NCBI GenBank assembly: GCA_036825615.1
Contig: DAISXY010000007.1
Coordinates: 124,001-188,000, forward strand
DNA: 64,000 nt
Direction of reading: 5' to 3'
Source: JAICXG01 sp036825615
GTDB lineage: Bacteria > Verrucomicrobiota > Verrucomicrobiia > Chthoniobacterales > UBA10450
Positions 51,326 to 61,393 of this stretch are shown in pieces. A model generated the notes under the pieces. The model worked only from the letters and a program-made list of their open reading frames with translations, was not told the DNA's origin and searched no databases. Both the position numbers and the translations under genes were made by a program. Position 1 is the first letter of the stretch. Every line of letters begins with the position of its first letter.

Positions 51326-52602
51326 TCAGACCTCCGCTAACAAAGCGAAGCGAGGCGGACTGTTACTCAGTCGCGATGGTCGCGGCTTGCCCGTTCCCCG
51401 CTAATCATGGCTCGGCCGCGAGTATTCGCGAGATGTCGGATACCTTGTCTGACATGGGCCACAAGGTCCATATTGTCACCTACCCGTTTGGGCAGGAGGA
51501 GATCGTGGTCCGTCGCGCTACGGTTCATCGCACCGCGCCTTTTCGGCCGGAAAGGAACGCGAAGGTCGGTCCTTCCGGCGAAAAGTTTGCACTCGACTTC
51601 CAGTTACTGCGGCTGCTTTGCCGTGTCATTCGACAGGAGCGAATTGACGTGATCCATGCCCATAACTACGAAGGCGCGCTCATCGGGATCATGGCGAAAT
51701 GGCTCACACGCCGACCATTGCTTTATAACGCCGTCAATCTCATGACTGATGAGCTCGCCAGCTATCGCTTTATTCGACCCGCCTGGCTTGCGCACAGTCT
51801 TGCCCGCGGCCTCGATTGGTTCACCCCAATCTTCCCCGACCACATTACGGCGGTCTCGCCCGAGCTGAGGCAATGGTTCATCGACCACCGGGTGCCGGCA
51901 GCGAAGGTTGATATGGTCCCGGCTGGAATCGAGCCGGAACTGTTCGACCATCCTGAACCGGAGAAATTCCGCGAACAGTACAAACTCGCCGGCCGGCCGA
52001 TCGTCATCTACACCGGTGTGTTGAATGCGTTTCAACGGATCGATTACCTGCTCCGCGGTTTTGCCGTCGCGCTCAGGGAAAAACCGGACGCGTTGCTCCT
52101 CGTCGTTAGTCCGTTGGTCTCCGCGGCGCACGAGCAGGAGCACAAGAAACTCGCGGCAGAGCTGGGCATTTCGAGTTCAATCGTCTGGATTGCGCCGCAT
52201 TCGCTCCAAGACCTGCCGAGCTACCTCGCGCTGGCTGATGTCGCCGTTGTTCCGCGACCGGAGTGTCCCGGACACCCGGTCAAGCTATTGAATTACATGC
52301 TGGCGGGGCGGCCGATCGTCTCCTTTGCCGGCGGCGCCAAAGGCGTGCGCCACCTGCACGATGCTTTCATTGTGCCGAACCACGACTGTGAAGCGCTCGG
52401 TCGCGGCATCCTCACGCTTCTGAACGATCGCTCCCTCGCGCGCGAACTGGGCAACAACGCCCGCGCCACCGTCCTGGCGGAGTTCGACTGGCGGCAGATC
52501 TGCCGAAAAATCGAGCAGATCTACGACCAGTTACTCAACACCTCCACCTCTTCGGCCGGCTCGCTCGATGACTCTGCGACGCCGGCCGCGGCACAACCTT
52601 GA
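51322..52602 (+). CDS. Family 4 glycosyltransferase
   Basis: 426 residues from GTG 51322. CPFPANHGSAASIREMSDTL is the donor-side N-domain start, and the C-domain has IVIYTGVLNAFQRIDYLLRG and VAVVPRPECPGHPVKLLNYM with the ExxxxPxKllEyM-type motif of GT4. It should add a sugar to the growing repeat unit in the cytoplasm. Coupled to the acetyltransferase by a 4-base overlap. Confidence 0.88.
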   Translation: MIRPPLTKRSEADCYSVAMVAACPFPANHGSAASIREMSDTLSDMGHKVHIVTYPFGQEEIVVRRATVHRTAPFRPERNAKVGPSGEKFALDFQLLRLLCRVIRQERIDVIHAHNYEGALIGIMAKWLTRRPLLYNAVNLMTDELASYRFIRPAWLAHSLARGLDWFTPIFPDHITAVSPELRQWFIDHRVPAAKVDMVPAGIEPELFDHPEPEKFREQYKLAGRPIVIYTGVLNAFQRIDYLLRGFAVALREKPDALLLVVSPLVSAAHEQEHKKLAAELGISSSIVWIAPHSLQDLPSYLALADVAVVPRPECPGHPVKLLNYMLAGRPIVSFAGGAKGVRHLHDAFIVPNHDCEALGRGILTLLNDRSLARELGNNARATVLAEFDWRQICRKIEQIYDQLLNTSTSSAGSLDDSATPAAAQP

Positions 52603-52755
52603 AGCTCCCACAATCTGCTTTGAGAAACAGACCACAGCGATGGAGTATTTTTGGCGCAGCCTCTGGCATCTTCGATCGGCGCAGGATTTGCTCTCGACAT
52701 TTTCGCTCCCCTCTCCTATGAACGGGATGCTCACGACGAGGAACTCGATAATATT

Positions 52756-53955
52756 ATGGAAACGAAAATAAAACCGGCGGATCAGCCGCCCACACCCGGA
52801 AGCGGCGATGGCTTTGGCCGCCGCCCTGCGATGACTGAAATGAAGCGCTCCCATTGGGTCATCTTTCTCGTCATCTGCGTCATCCTTGGCATCCTCGTCT
52901 TCGCCACCATCGTCCACCTGATCGGGACCACACCATCCATCGCCCGCAAGGTGAACGCGCCCTCGCCGGTCGAGACCGTGCCGGTTCGGCGTCAGGATTT
53001 GAAGGAAGTCATCGGCGGCAGCGGGGCAATCGAGCAAGCCCAGACCGTCCAGCTAACGAGTCAGGTTACGGCCCAGGTGCTCGAAGTGCCGGTTAAGATT
53101 GGCGACATCGTGAAGAAAGGCGCGCTCCTTGTGCGCTGGGACGATCGATTGATCCAGGCAACCTTGGACGCCAATCGCGCCTACGTTGATTCCAACAACA
53201 TTAAGATTCAGGACGAGTCCCGTCAGGTCGCGCGTTACAAGGCTTTGGAGCAAAAGAATATGGGTACCCCCCTCGAACTGGAAAAAAGTGAGATGGCATT
53301 GGCCGATGCCAAGGAAGCGCTCGCCAAAGCCACCCTCTCGCTCCGCCAGGCCGAGATCGACCTCGAGCATGTCAAAATGCTCTCACCACTTGATGGGATC
53401 GTGCTCGAACGCCTGGTCAATCCCGGTGAGACCACTCATCGCGACCAGGTGGTGATGAAGATCGGTTCTCTCAACACCGTGCTTCTCGCCGCCAAGATGA
53501 GTGAAGACAAAATGCATTCGGTCCACCTCGGACAGGCTGCCGAGGCCAGTTTCCCGGCCTTCCCGAGCGAAGTCTTTCAGGGCAAGGTGGTCAAGATTGA
53601 TCCCAATATCGATCCGGTGACCCGCACCTTCACGACCTATGTGGAGATCAAGAACGACGACTTTCGTCTCAAGCCAGGTCTCTCCGGCTTTGCCCGGATC
53701 ACGCGCGAGGCCAAGGGCGTTCTTGCTATTCCCAGCATCGCGATCATGAATCCTTCCGGAGAGCAGGCCTCGGTCTTTGTCGTAGACAGCAGCAATCACG
53801 CTGAGCAGCGTAAGATTCGCCCGGGGATTGTGGTCGACGCCATGACTGAAGTGAAAGAAGGATTGAAGGAAGGGGAAAAGGTCGTGACCATCGGACAGCT
53901 TTACCTGAACAACAATGACAAGGTCCGGACGACGGAGAGGTCACTTGAGCAATAA
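52756..53955 (+). CDS. HlyD/RND-type periplasmic adaptor
   Basis: 399 residues from ATG 52756. One membrane helix (WVIFLVICVILGILVFATIV) then the membrane-fusion core: lipoyl half (QVTAQVLEVPVKIGDIVKKG), a coiled-coil hairpin (about 130-210), second lipoyl half and beta-barrel (KMSEDKMHSVHLGQAAEASF, GQLYLNNNDKV at the end). It joins an inner-membrane pump to a TolC channel; the next gene is TolC-like. No ABC or RND pump is adjacent, which is odd. Confidence 0.85.
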   Translation: METKIKPADQPPTPGSGDGFGRRPAMTEMKRSHWVIFLVICVILGILVFATIVHLIGTTPSIARKVNAPSPVETVPVRRQDLKEVIGGSGAIEQAQTVQLTSQVTAQVLEVPVKIGDIVKKGALLVRWDDRLIQATLDANRAYVDSNNIKIQDESRQVARYKALEQKNMGTPLELEKSEMALADAKEALAKATLSLRQAEIDLEHVKMLSPLDGIVLERLVNPGETTHRDQVVMKIGSLNTVLLAAKMSEDKMHSVHLGQAAEASFPAFPSEVFQGKVVKIDPNIDPVTRTFTTYVEIKNDDFRLKPGLSGFARITREAKGVLAIPSIAIMNPSGEQASVFVVDSSNHAEQRKIRPGIVVDAMTEVKEGLKEGEKVVTIGQLYLNNNDKVRTTERSLEQ

Positions 53956-55309
53956 GGTCGCGGTTGTTTTCATCCTGTTACTCTTTACCGCGACCTGGGG
54001 ACGCGGGGGAGAAACGGAATACGTAAGACTTCCTTCCCGGGCGCTCAACCTCAAGGACTGCATTGCCTTGGCTCTGAATGAGAGCCCGGAGCTCGAGGCG
54101 AGCCGCTTGGACGTCACCTCTGTAACCGAAGAAGCGCACGCCGCGCGCGCCAAGTTGCTTCCCGATCTCACCGCGCGCGCGACCTACCAGCTTTTTAGCG
54201 GAAGCCCAATTTCCAAATTTGCCATCGTGGATATCGGCAGCGGGGTGGGAGTGCGCACCGCTCGCTCGGTCGATCAAGCCGAAGTCGAGCTGTATTCGGC
54301 TCATCTCTCCTACCCGCTCTTTCGCGATGGCAGCATCCTGGGCTTTAACACCGCTCCGGCCGAGGCGAGCAAGCTCGCGAAACGGCGCAATCTTGCCTGG
54401 ACGGCGAAAATGCGACGCGAAGACGTGATTGCCCGCATTACTGATGCCTACATCACCACCGTCTCGGCCATTAACCGCGCGAGCTATGCCGAACGCCGTG
54501 TAACTCTGCTGAAGAAGCAGGTCGACATTACCGAGGAGCAGCAGAAACAGGGCTTGATGTTGCCCATTGACCTCAAGCTTGCCCGGAGCCAATACAGCGG
54601 CGCCGAGACCCTCTCGAAAATCCTTCGCCAGCAGGCCGTGGCGGGTAAGATCGAGCTGGCCCATGCCCTGGGCCTCGACAACCCCGACGACCTCCGGCTT
54701 TCCAATCAGCTCCCGGAGCCGCCGGAACCGCCAAGCGCGGCGGAGTTACTCGGGCCGCTCATTGCCGAACACCCATCGCTCCAGGCGCAAAAGGCGGCGA
54801 TCGATCAGGCGCACGAAGATTATCGCCTGGAGCGCTTTCGTCTTTATCCCTCAGTAACGCTCGAGGGTTCCGCGGTCCACATCGATGACTTCAGTGGGAA
54901 TGGCTCCGAGGTTTATACCGGCTTGGTCAATGTCGACGTCCCGATCTTTGATTTCGGCGCACAAATGTCCTCGACCCGTGCCCGCCTCGCCAAATATCAG
55001 GCGGAACGCGCCCGCCTCGGCGCCGTCAAAAACGATGTCACGGCTGAGATCGTCGGGATCTATCAAAGTATTTATGTTTTGAGTCAGAACATTCTGACCC
55101 TGCAGGAAGACGTGGCCAAGGCCGATCGTGACGTGCAGGTAACAACTTCACAGCAGCAACAGGGAATCGCCCCGCCACTGACGGCGATTGAGAAGGAGCT
55201 GCGCCTGATCGCAAAGCGCGACAATCTCGATGGACTCGAAGTCCGCCGCCTCCAGCTCTACGCAGCCCTGCAAAAAGCGGCCGGTGGGGTATGGAAGTGG
55301 GTGCAATGA
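53945..55309 (+). CDS. TolC-like outer membrane efflux protein
   Basis: 454 residues from TTG 53945, chosen because it gives a good signal peptide (LSNKVAVVFILLLFTATWGR) and overlaps the adaptor stop; a start at 53915 is also open. LNLKDCIALALNESPELEAS is the usual TolC repeat start, and two halves of alternating coiled coil follow (KAAIDQAHEDYRLERFRLYP in the second). It forms the outer-membrane duct for the adaptor. Polymer or lipid export is inferred from the locus. Confidence 0.85.
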   Translation: MSNKVAVVFILLLFTATWGRGGETEYVRLPSRALNLKDCIALALNESPELEASRLDVTSVTEEAHAARAKLLPDLTARATYQLFSGSPISKFAIVDIGSGVGVRTARSVDQAEVELYSAHLSYPLFRDGSILGFNTAPAEASKLAKRRNLAWTAKMRREDVIARITDAYITTVSAINRASYAERRVTLLKKQVDITEEQQKQGLMLPIDLKLARSQYSGAETLSKILRQQAVAGKIELAHALGLDNPDDLRLSNQLPEPPEPPSAAELLGPLIAEHPSLQAQKAAIDQAHEDYRLERFRLYPSVTLEGSAVHIDDFSGNGSEVYTGLVNVDVPIFDFGAQMSSTRARLAKYQAERARLGAVKNDVTAEIVGIYQSIYVLSQNILTLQEDVAKADRDVQVTTSQQQQGIAPPLTAIEKELRLIAKRDNLDGLEVRRLQLYAALQKAAGGVWKWVQ

Positions 55310-56799
55310 AGCAATCCCAGCGGATTGTTAAAAACGCCGTCGTAGGAGTCATCGCCGGAGTCGTCGGCGGGTTGGTTTATCTCGCTACGACCATAGCGAT
55401 CGCGCGCAACCCGCACGTCACGGTCGCGGAGTTCGGCAAATACCAGTGGGTTTTGGCCTTTGCCATGATTGCTCAGTTGGTGGCTGATTCCGGACTGCCC
55501 CGGATGATGATTCGCGAGATCGCGAAAGATCCCAGCTGCGTCGGCAAGATCACCGGCGCCGCGGCTGGGCTCATCTGGTTCATCTCACTTCTCGTCTGCC
55601 TGATCGTCGGAGTGATTGCTTTCTTTTTGCCTTTCGGAACCGACATGAAGATCGCGATCATTTTGATGAGCTTTGCTACTCTCGCGACTTTCCACGGCGC
55701 GGGTTACAGCGCGGTTCTGCGTGCCTTCGAGGATAACGAGCTGAACTATCTCGGGTTCATCCTTAAACAGGTCCTGCTCCTGGTCTTCATTCTCATCATG
55801 CTTTACCTCAGGACCGGGTTGATCGGGTTTGTTATCGCCCACCTTACTTCCAACATCCTGATCTGGAACTTTTACCATATCGTCGTTTCCAAGTTCTATA
55901 CCAAGGTGAAGCTGCAAATAGATTTGCCGCTTTGGAAAGAACTGTTCGTTACCGCCATCCCGATGGGAGGTGGAGTCATGCTCCGCCAGCTCGCTCTCCA
56001 CATCGATATCTTTGTCCTTGGCCTGATGACGAATATGAAAACCGTCGGCCTTTTCGGCGGCCCTTATCGTCTCAGTTGGTCTCTGCGCACTCTCCCGCAG
56101 ACGCTCTCGCTTCCGCTCTATCCGCTCTATTCGCGCACGGCTCACTTTTCGCCCCAACGCTTCGGCGAAGTTTACCGCCAGAGCCTGAAGTTTTTTACTC
56201 TCATCAGCGTTCCCTTTGCTGCTTTCTTCATGGCCTGGTCGAAGCCGCTCCTTACTCTCGCTCTCGGCACACGCTTTCTTGAGGCTCTTCCCGCGATGCG
56301 GCTGCTTGGGCTTGGATTGATTCCCTTCTTTGTTTCCTGTCTTTTCCAATATCTCTTTGCCGCGCTCGACGCGCAGAAAGGTTTTTTCGTCTGGACGCTG
56401 GTTGGATCGGTGGTTCGCGTTGTCCTGTTAGTCACACTCATCCCCATGTATCACCCGCCTTATGTTGCCCCCGCGATTGCGTTTCTTGTTGCCGAGGTTC
56501 TCACGGTCGCCTTGTGGATCATTCAGTTGCACAAGCTCGGTTATCCGGCCCACATCGTGCAGTTACTCTGGCGACCGATGGCCGCCGGAGTGGCCATGGG
56601 CTTGATCCTTCTGTCGTGCCTCAACTCTCCAGTCCTCTGGCAACTCGGCGGCGCTCTCCTCTCGATTATTGTTTATGGCCTGCTCCTCTGGGTTCTGCGC
56701 ACCTTCTCGAGCGCGGAAATTCACCAGGCGCGCGAAGGCATTGCCTTTGTCTCACCCTTTGTCGCTTCCTGGACAAAAAAATTGAGAGGTGACTCGTGA
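55306..56799 (+). CDS. Polysaccharide flippase (Wzx/MATE-like)
   Basis: 497 residues from ATG 55306, whose ATGA overlaps the TolC stop. About 14 membrane helices; IVKNAVVGVIAGVVGGLVYL and VLAFAMIAQLVADSGLPRMM match the Wzx start. It would flip lipid-linked repeat units to the periplasm. It overlaps the next gene by 4 bases. No Wzy polymerase is obvious; the GT-C protein could replace it. Confidence 0.85.
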   Translation: MKQSQRIVKNAVVGVIAGVVGGLVYLATTIAIARNPHVTVAEFGKYQWVLAFAMIAQLVADSGLPRMMIREIAKDPSCVGKITGAAAGLIWFISLLVCLIVGVIAFFLPFGTDMKIAIILMSFATLATFHGAGYSAVLRAFEDNELNYLGFILKQVLLLVFILIMLYLRTGLIGFVIAHLTSNILIWNFYHIVVSKFYTKVKLQIDLPLWKELFVTAIPMGGGVMLRQLALHIDIFVLGLMTNMKTVGLFGGPYRLSWSLRTLPQTLSLPLYPLYSRTAHFSPQRFGEVYRQSLKFFTLISVPFAAFFMAWSKPLLTLALGTRFLEALPAMRLLGLGLIPFFVSCLFQYLFAALDAQKGFFVWTLVGSVVRVVLLVTLIPMYHPPYVAPAIAFLVAEVLTVALWIIQLHKLGYPAHIVQLLWRPMAAGVAMGLILLSCLNSPVLWQLGGALLSIIVYGLLLWVLRTFSSAEIHQAREGIAFVSPFVASWTKKLRGDS

Positions 56800-58124
56800 A
56801 AATACCGAAGCGGTTAAGTGCCGGGCTGGATCGCATCACGCGCTGGTCCGGGGTCGCCGCGGAGCTTTGGGCGGATTATTACCTGCTCATCCTCGGAAGC
56901 ATCCTCGTCGTCGGCTCGGTTGCGCTGAAATGGGTGCAATTCCCCTTCAGCCATAACCTGACTGGTCTAACTCTTTCCCTCGTTCGAGACCCGGGACTCA
57001 TGCCACACATATCCCTGTTCGCCGTCGGAACGCTTGGGCTCCTTGTCTTACTCGTCGCGCTCATTTTCGGACGGCGCAATCTCACCCTCCTCGCCTTATG
57101 CGCTGCGATTCTTCTGATGCTTTGGGCCATTACACCGGCGCAAATTGCCTTTCGCCAGCCCTCGATCCTGCGGCGACTTACCGATGAACTTCAGCTGACC
57201 CCGGTGCTGAGCGTTTTCACAAAGGATTATCTCCTGCAAAACTACGGCATGCCCGAGCTCGTTCCAAAGCGACTCATCCTTTACAGCGCCTGGGGCCGGC
57301 TGGACGCTGCGGTTTCCTTTCTCCGCCTCGGCTGGTACTGTTTCGGTCTCGGAGTAATCCTGATCGGTTGCTACGCGCTTGGGCGCATGAGCCAGGGCCG
57401 AGTTAGGACTGCCTTGCTCCTCCTTTGTCTTCCAGTTGGCGCCTTGCTGGTTCTGCTAATCCCGCCCGCCATCGGTCAGCATTACTTTACTGATGGGATG
57501 GTTGCGAAGGCCCGTGGGCGAAACCAGGAGGCGATTGCTGATTTCCGGAGGGCGATGCGCTGGGACCGCTGGCACGCCGAGGATATCGATCTGTATGCTA
57601 CCATCGGCCAGCTGCAAAGGCTGGCGGGAATCGCCTCCGACTCCCCCGAGCGGCATATCATCCGGGCAGTGGAATTGCGCGAAGAGAATGAGTATGAGCC
57701 GGCGATTTTTGAGTTCAGCCTGGCCGGGGATGCTGGAGGATGGGTTGGGCAGACGGCACGACGCGAGGAAGCAGCCACCCGCGTCACATTCGGGCTTGCC
57801 CTCTATCACGCCGGTGGCATCGGCGCTGCGGTGACAAACTGGGAGGTCGCCATTGCGGAAGATCCTTCCCAAATTTACGCGCTGCCATATCTGGTCCGTG
57901 GCTACTACGACCTTGGCCGGTACGAAAAAGGCATCGCGACGGGCGACCAACTGGCCAAGCTGATCAAACAACACACTTCTGTTCTCGCCAACGTCTATTC
58001 AATGATCGGTGACTGTTACGCCAAACTTGGCAAGGACGCAGACGCCCGCCGCTACTATAGCCTCTCGCTTGCCGTCGATCCTACCCTGAACTATTGGGCC
58101 CTCACCGGGCTTGCCGGCGAATAA
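56796..58124 (+). CDS. Membrane protein with TPR-like C-terminal half
   Basis: 442 residues from GTG 56796. The first half has five or so membrane helices (YYLLILGSILVVGSVALKWV, LLVLLVALIFGRRNLTLLAL and others). From about residue 235 tetratricopeptide-type repeats follow (KARGRNQEAIADFRRAMRWD, MIGDCYAKLGKDADARRYYS). Such proteins act as scaffolds in polysaccharide assembly. It overlaps the flippase gene and is followed 2 bases later by the GT-C gene. Confidence 0.75.
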   Translation: MKIPKRLSAGLDRITRWSGVAAELWADYYLLILGSILVVGSVALKWVQFPFSHNLTGLTLSLVRDPGLMPHISLFAVGTLGLLVLLVALIFGRRNLTLLALCAAILLMLWAITPAQIAFRQPSILRRLTDELQLTPVLSVFTKDYLLQNYGMPELVPKRLILYSAWGRLDAAVSFLRLGWYCFGLGVILIGCYALGRMSQGRVRTALLLLCLPVGALLVLLIPPAIGQHYFTDGMVAKARGRNQEAIADFRRAMRWDRWHAEDIDLYATIGQLQRLAGIASDSPERHIIRAVELREENEYEPAIFEFSLAGDAGGWVGQTARREEAATRVTFGLALYHAGGIGAAVTNWEVAIAEDPSQIYALPYLVRGYYDLGRYEKGIATGDQLAKLIKQHTSVLANVYSMIGDCYAKLGKDADARRYYSLSLAVDPTLNYWALTGLAGE

Positions 58125-58126
58125 CT

Positions 58127-61100
58127 ATGGCTACTCGCGAACTTTCGGAAAAATGGGGATTGCACGGCGTCCTGCGCTGGGCCTGGGTATTGGTAGTCGC
58201 GTGTGGGCTTTTGCTTGGTTACTACGTTCTGCGCACTTATGCTTCACCCCGACACCGGCAATATCAACTTGATTTTGGGAAGGCGCAGTGGATCGAGCCA
58301 GCACAAAGCCCGGCTCCAATCGGCTATTTCCGGAAAGAGATCTATCTTTCGGCGCAGCCGGAGCAGGCGTGGATTCAGGTCGCTGCCTCAGATACCTATA
58401 GCCTGATCGTGAACGGGCACGTCGTCGGGACTGAAGGCTCGGTCAAGACCTACGAGACCGGGATTTACGATCTCAAGCGCGCCCTGAAGATAGGCACAAA
58501 CGTGATCGCGGTTTCGGTCTCGCGCACCTCCTTTCCTGGACTGGCGCAGCTCCTTGTTCGGGGGGAAGTGATGCAGCCGGGAGGCAAGGTTATCTCCATT
58601 CTCTCCGATGAGAGTTGGAGAGCTATTAATCATACGGGCGTAATCCCGGGGACCGAGGAATGGACCTCGCGGCAAGTCGAAGATCAGCTCTGGCCAAACG
58701 CCCGCCGCTCGCCCTTGAACGACGAGCATGTGCCACTGCGCTGGGTGGATGTGAATCCGCGAATTCTGCAGCTCCCGCTGCACGGTTACTGGATCATGGC
58801 GCCAGACGCATCGCGTGAAACTGTTTTTTCAACCGTCATTCAAGCCGATAAAACACGCCAGGAGACCTGGATCCAGGTCGCAAGTTCTGGTGATCTCGAC
58901 CTCGCAGTCAATGGGCACATTGTGATAGCTGCCAGCACCGCTGCTTCGGGCGGGAAGAAGTTACCTCACTTGGCAGAAGCAGAACCGACTCCGGCTCAAG
59001 CCCTGAGTCCGGCACGGGTCGAGAAACAGATGTCCAAGCCGGCGAAAACGGCCGGCTCACCCTTTCAGCCTGCGATCTTGTCCGCTTACGACATTAGCTA
59101 CTGGATGAGACGAGGCCCCAACACGATCGTCGCCACGGTGCGGAGTGATCACTCGCCCGCCGCTTTCTTTGCCGACGGATTTGTTGGCGGCTCAGGTGAC
59201 AAGCTGATGCGCTTTTCGAGTAACTCGCATTGGACGCTGGGGGACGAAAGCGCAAGCGCAGGTAATAAGACGCAGGCGCACCCCGTCCAGCTTGGGAAAT
59301 CCGGCATTGCCCCCTGGGGTTATCTCCCGCAGGAAAACGCGCGCACACTCGATCATTCCGGGTTTGCATCATTCTTCCTCTCTTTTTCAATCATCGCCCT
59401 CACACTTGCCGTCGTCATCGCGCTTTGGTTAGCCGTGTCGGCAGTGGTTTCGGGTTGGCGGGACGAGCCGTTGTTCGATGTTATGGCGCGAGATGCCTTG
59501 CTTCATGGCCCAATCGCGGCCGGGCTCTTGCTCCTGCTTTTGCCGAACTTCGATCCCCGGTTTCCAATCGAATGGTCCTTCCAGCCCGTGATTGTGGTGG
59601 GTGCCTTTGCCGTCCTGCTTTTGATCCGGCTTCTGCATCTCGTCGTCGCGCGCTGGAGTCCGGCGGTGAGCCGGGCCGGGGTTGATAGGACCAAGGCCAG
59701 GACGCAATGGGAGGGACGGAAGCAACAATTCCGAGATACCGTTTCGCGCCGCCTGCGTTTACCGGAGTTATTTGAGATACCTTTCCGCGAGTTACTTCCT
59801 TATCTCCTACTCATTCTGATCATCTTTCTTGGATTCGGCCTCCGCTGGCATGACCACGCCTACATGTCTTTTGATCACGACGAAATGGGTCTGGTCACCA
59901 AGTCGAAGGGCATTCTTAAACTCGGATTTCCTTACACGGAATTAGCTGGCCAGATTCGGTGGCTAACTACTTACGAGGCGGTTCCGTATCCTCTGGCGCT
60001 CTCCGGTTTTCTCTTTGGCTATTCCGAATGGTCCATGCGCCTGCCTTCCGTCTTTATGGGAACGCTCTGCATCGGCGTCATGGGTCTGATGGGCCGGCGT
60101 CTTTTTGGCTGGCGCACTGGTCTGATTGCGGCGCTCATTTATGCCTGTTTGCCCTTGAACATCCGCTGGGGGCAAAACGCGTTTTATCCGACGCAATGTC
60201 AGTTTATGGCCATGCTGACGTTCTGGTTCTTCTACGAAGCTATTCGTTTTCGACCATTCCACCGCGGCTTTCTCACCGCCGCGACCGTCTGTTTTTGCCT
60301 GATGTATCTTTCGTGGGAGGGAACTGCCTTCGTCCTGCCGGCGCTCCTGATCACCTTGATTGCCGTGCGTTGGAAGGAATGGTGGTGGCTGAAGGATTTT
60401 CATCTTTATCGTTGTCTTTTCTTCATCGGCGCGGTCGTAGTGGCGGAGTACTGCTCTCGCATGCTCGCCGGCTATCCTTACCTGCAGGTCGGATCTTCGA
60501 GTCTGTCGAACGTGTCCGGGCCATCGCTCTTCTTTCTTGCGCCCGGATATCAGCCGCTGTTTTACGTAGAAAAACTCCTGCTCTCGGAAAATCATGTCTT
60601 TTTTACGGTCATGATTTTGATCGGGCTGCCGTTCTGCTGGTCGCACCGCGGGTTCCGCTATGTGGTGAGCCTGCTCGCGCTGCTTTGGATTTTCCATACT
60701 AATTTTCTCGCCGCGGTTTCGCCGCGCTACTGCTACTATTTTCAGCCCCTGGTCATTCTTGGAGGAGTAGCGGCCACAGTCATGTTGTATGACCGCATTC
60801 TTTCGCTCGCACAGTTATCTGGCGGTTCAAGCCTGGCGCGTTCTGCCGCGCACGCGACCGGGATCGGCCTGTTGGCCCTGCTCTTCATCCAAAGCAACGA
60901 GTCAGTCTTGAAGGAGTATTCGCTTTCGATCGACGGCGACGAACCGCAGATGATGAGCCGGATGAACACCTATCGCTATGACTATCGAGGAGCGGCTCGC
61001 TATGTCATAAGTCATGCCAAGCCAGGGGATGTCATCCTTCCCGGGATCCCGCATGTCTTTGCTTTCTACACCGGAATATCGGGGGATTACTTCCTCGACA

Positions 61101-61393
61101 CGCTTTTCAGTTCGAAGGTCTTCTACCTTCAGGTCCTGTCTGCGCCTGCTTTCGCGGACAAATTTGCCGGGTTACCCGTGATCCGAAATGTCAACGAGCT
61201 GAAGGACGTGGTCCACCACTCAGGACGGGCCTGGATCGTGTTTGCGCCCTACGGTTCTTTTGAAAAACTGAACAGCCCGGCTGTGCTCGACTACATCCAC
61301 GAAAACGCAAAGACTGAGTTTGAAAGCTACCGGGCGAAGGTCTTCCTGATCCAGGCGGCACGCCATCCTGCGGAAATCGCGCAGGCGCCCTAA
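58127..61393 (+). CDS. GT-C (family 39-like) glycosyltransferase fused to two jelly-roll-like modules
   Basis: 1088 residues from ATG 58127. After an N-terminal membrane helix come two similar extracytoplasmic modules, marked by WIQVAASDTYSLIVNGHVVG near residue 82 and WIQVASSGDLDLAVNGHIVI near 248, resembling the beta-sandwich N-domain of alpha-L-rhamnosidases. A pair of helices follows near 405-430, then from about 520 the multi-helix GT-C core, with FDHDEMG (Asp583, Asp585, Glu586) in the first loop, as in PMT/ArnT enzymes. It should move a sugar from a polyprenyl phosphate in the periplasm. The fusion is unusual. Confidence 0.8.
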   Translation: MATRELSEKWGLHGVLRWAWVLVVACGLLLGYYVLRTYASPRHRQYQLDFGKAQWIEPAQSPAPIGYFRKEIYLSAQPEQAWIQVAASDTYSLIVNGHVVGTEGSVKTYETGIYDLKRALKIGTNVIAVSVSRTSFPGLAQLLVRGEVMQPGGKVISILSDESWRAINHTGVIPGTEEWTSRQVEDQLWPNARRSPLNDEHVPLRWVDVNPRILQLPLHGYWIMAPDASRETVFSTVIQADKTRQETWIQVASSGDLDLAVNGHIVIAASTAASGGKKLPHLAEAEPTPAQALSPARVEKQMSKPAKTAGSPFQPAILSAYDISYWMRRGPNTIVATVRSDHSPAAFFADGFVGGSGDKLMRFSSNSHWTLGDESASAGNKTQAHPVQLGKSGIAPWGYLPQENARTLDHSGFASFFLSFSIIALTLAVVIALWLAVSAVVSGWRDEPLFDVMARDALLHGPIAAGLLLLLLPNFDPRFPIEWSFQPVIVVGAFAVLLLIRLLHLVVARWSPAVSRAGVDRTKARTQWEGRKQQFRDTVSRRLRLPELFEIPFRELLPYLLLILIIFLGFGLRWHDHAYMSFDHDEMGLVTKSKGILKLGFPYTELAGQIRWLTTYEAVPYPLALSGFLFGYSEWSMRLPSVFMGTLCIGVMGLMGRRLFGWRTGLIAALIYACLPLNIRWGQNAFYPTQCQFMAMLTFWFFYEAIRFRPFHRGFLTAATVCFCLMYLSWEGTAFVLPALLITLIAVRWKEWWWLKDFHLYRCLFFIGAVVVAEYCSRMLAGYPYLQVGSSSLSNVSGPSLFFLAPGYQPLFYVEKLLLSENHVFFTVMILIGLPFCWSHRGFRYVVSLLALLWIFHTNFLAAVSPRYCYYFQPLVILGGVAATVMLYDRILSLAQLSGGSSLARSAAHATGIGLLALLFIQSNESVLKEYSLSIDGDEPQMMSRMNTYRYDYRGAARYVISHAKPGDVILPGIPHVFAFYTGISGDYFLDTLFSSKVFYLQVLSAPAFADKFAGLPVIRNVNELKDVVHHSGRAWIVFAPYGSFEKLNSPAVLDYIHENAKTEFESYRAKVFLIQAARHPAEIAQAP

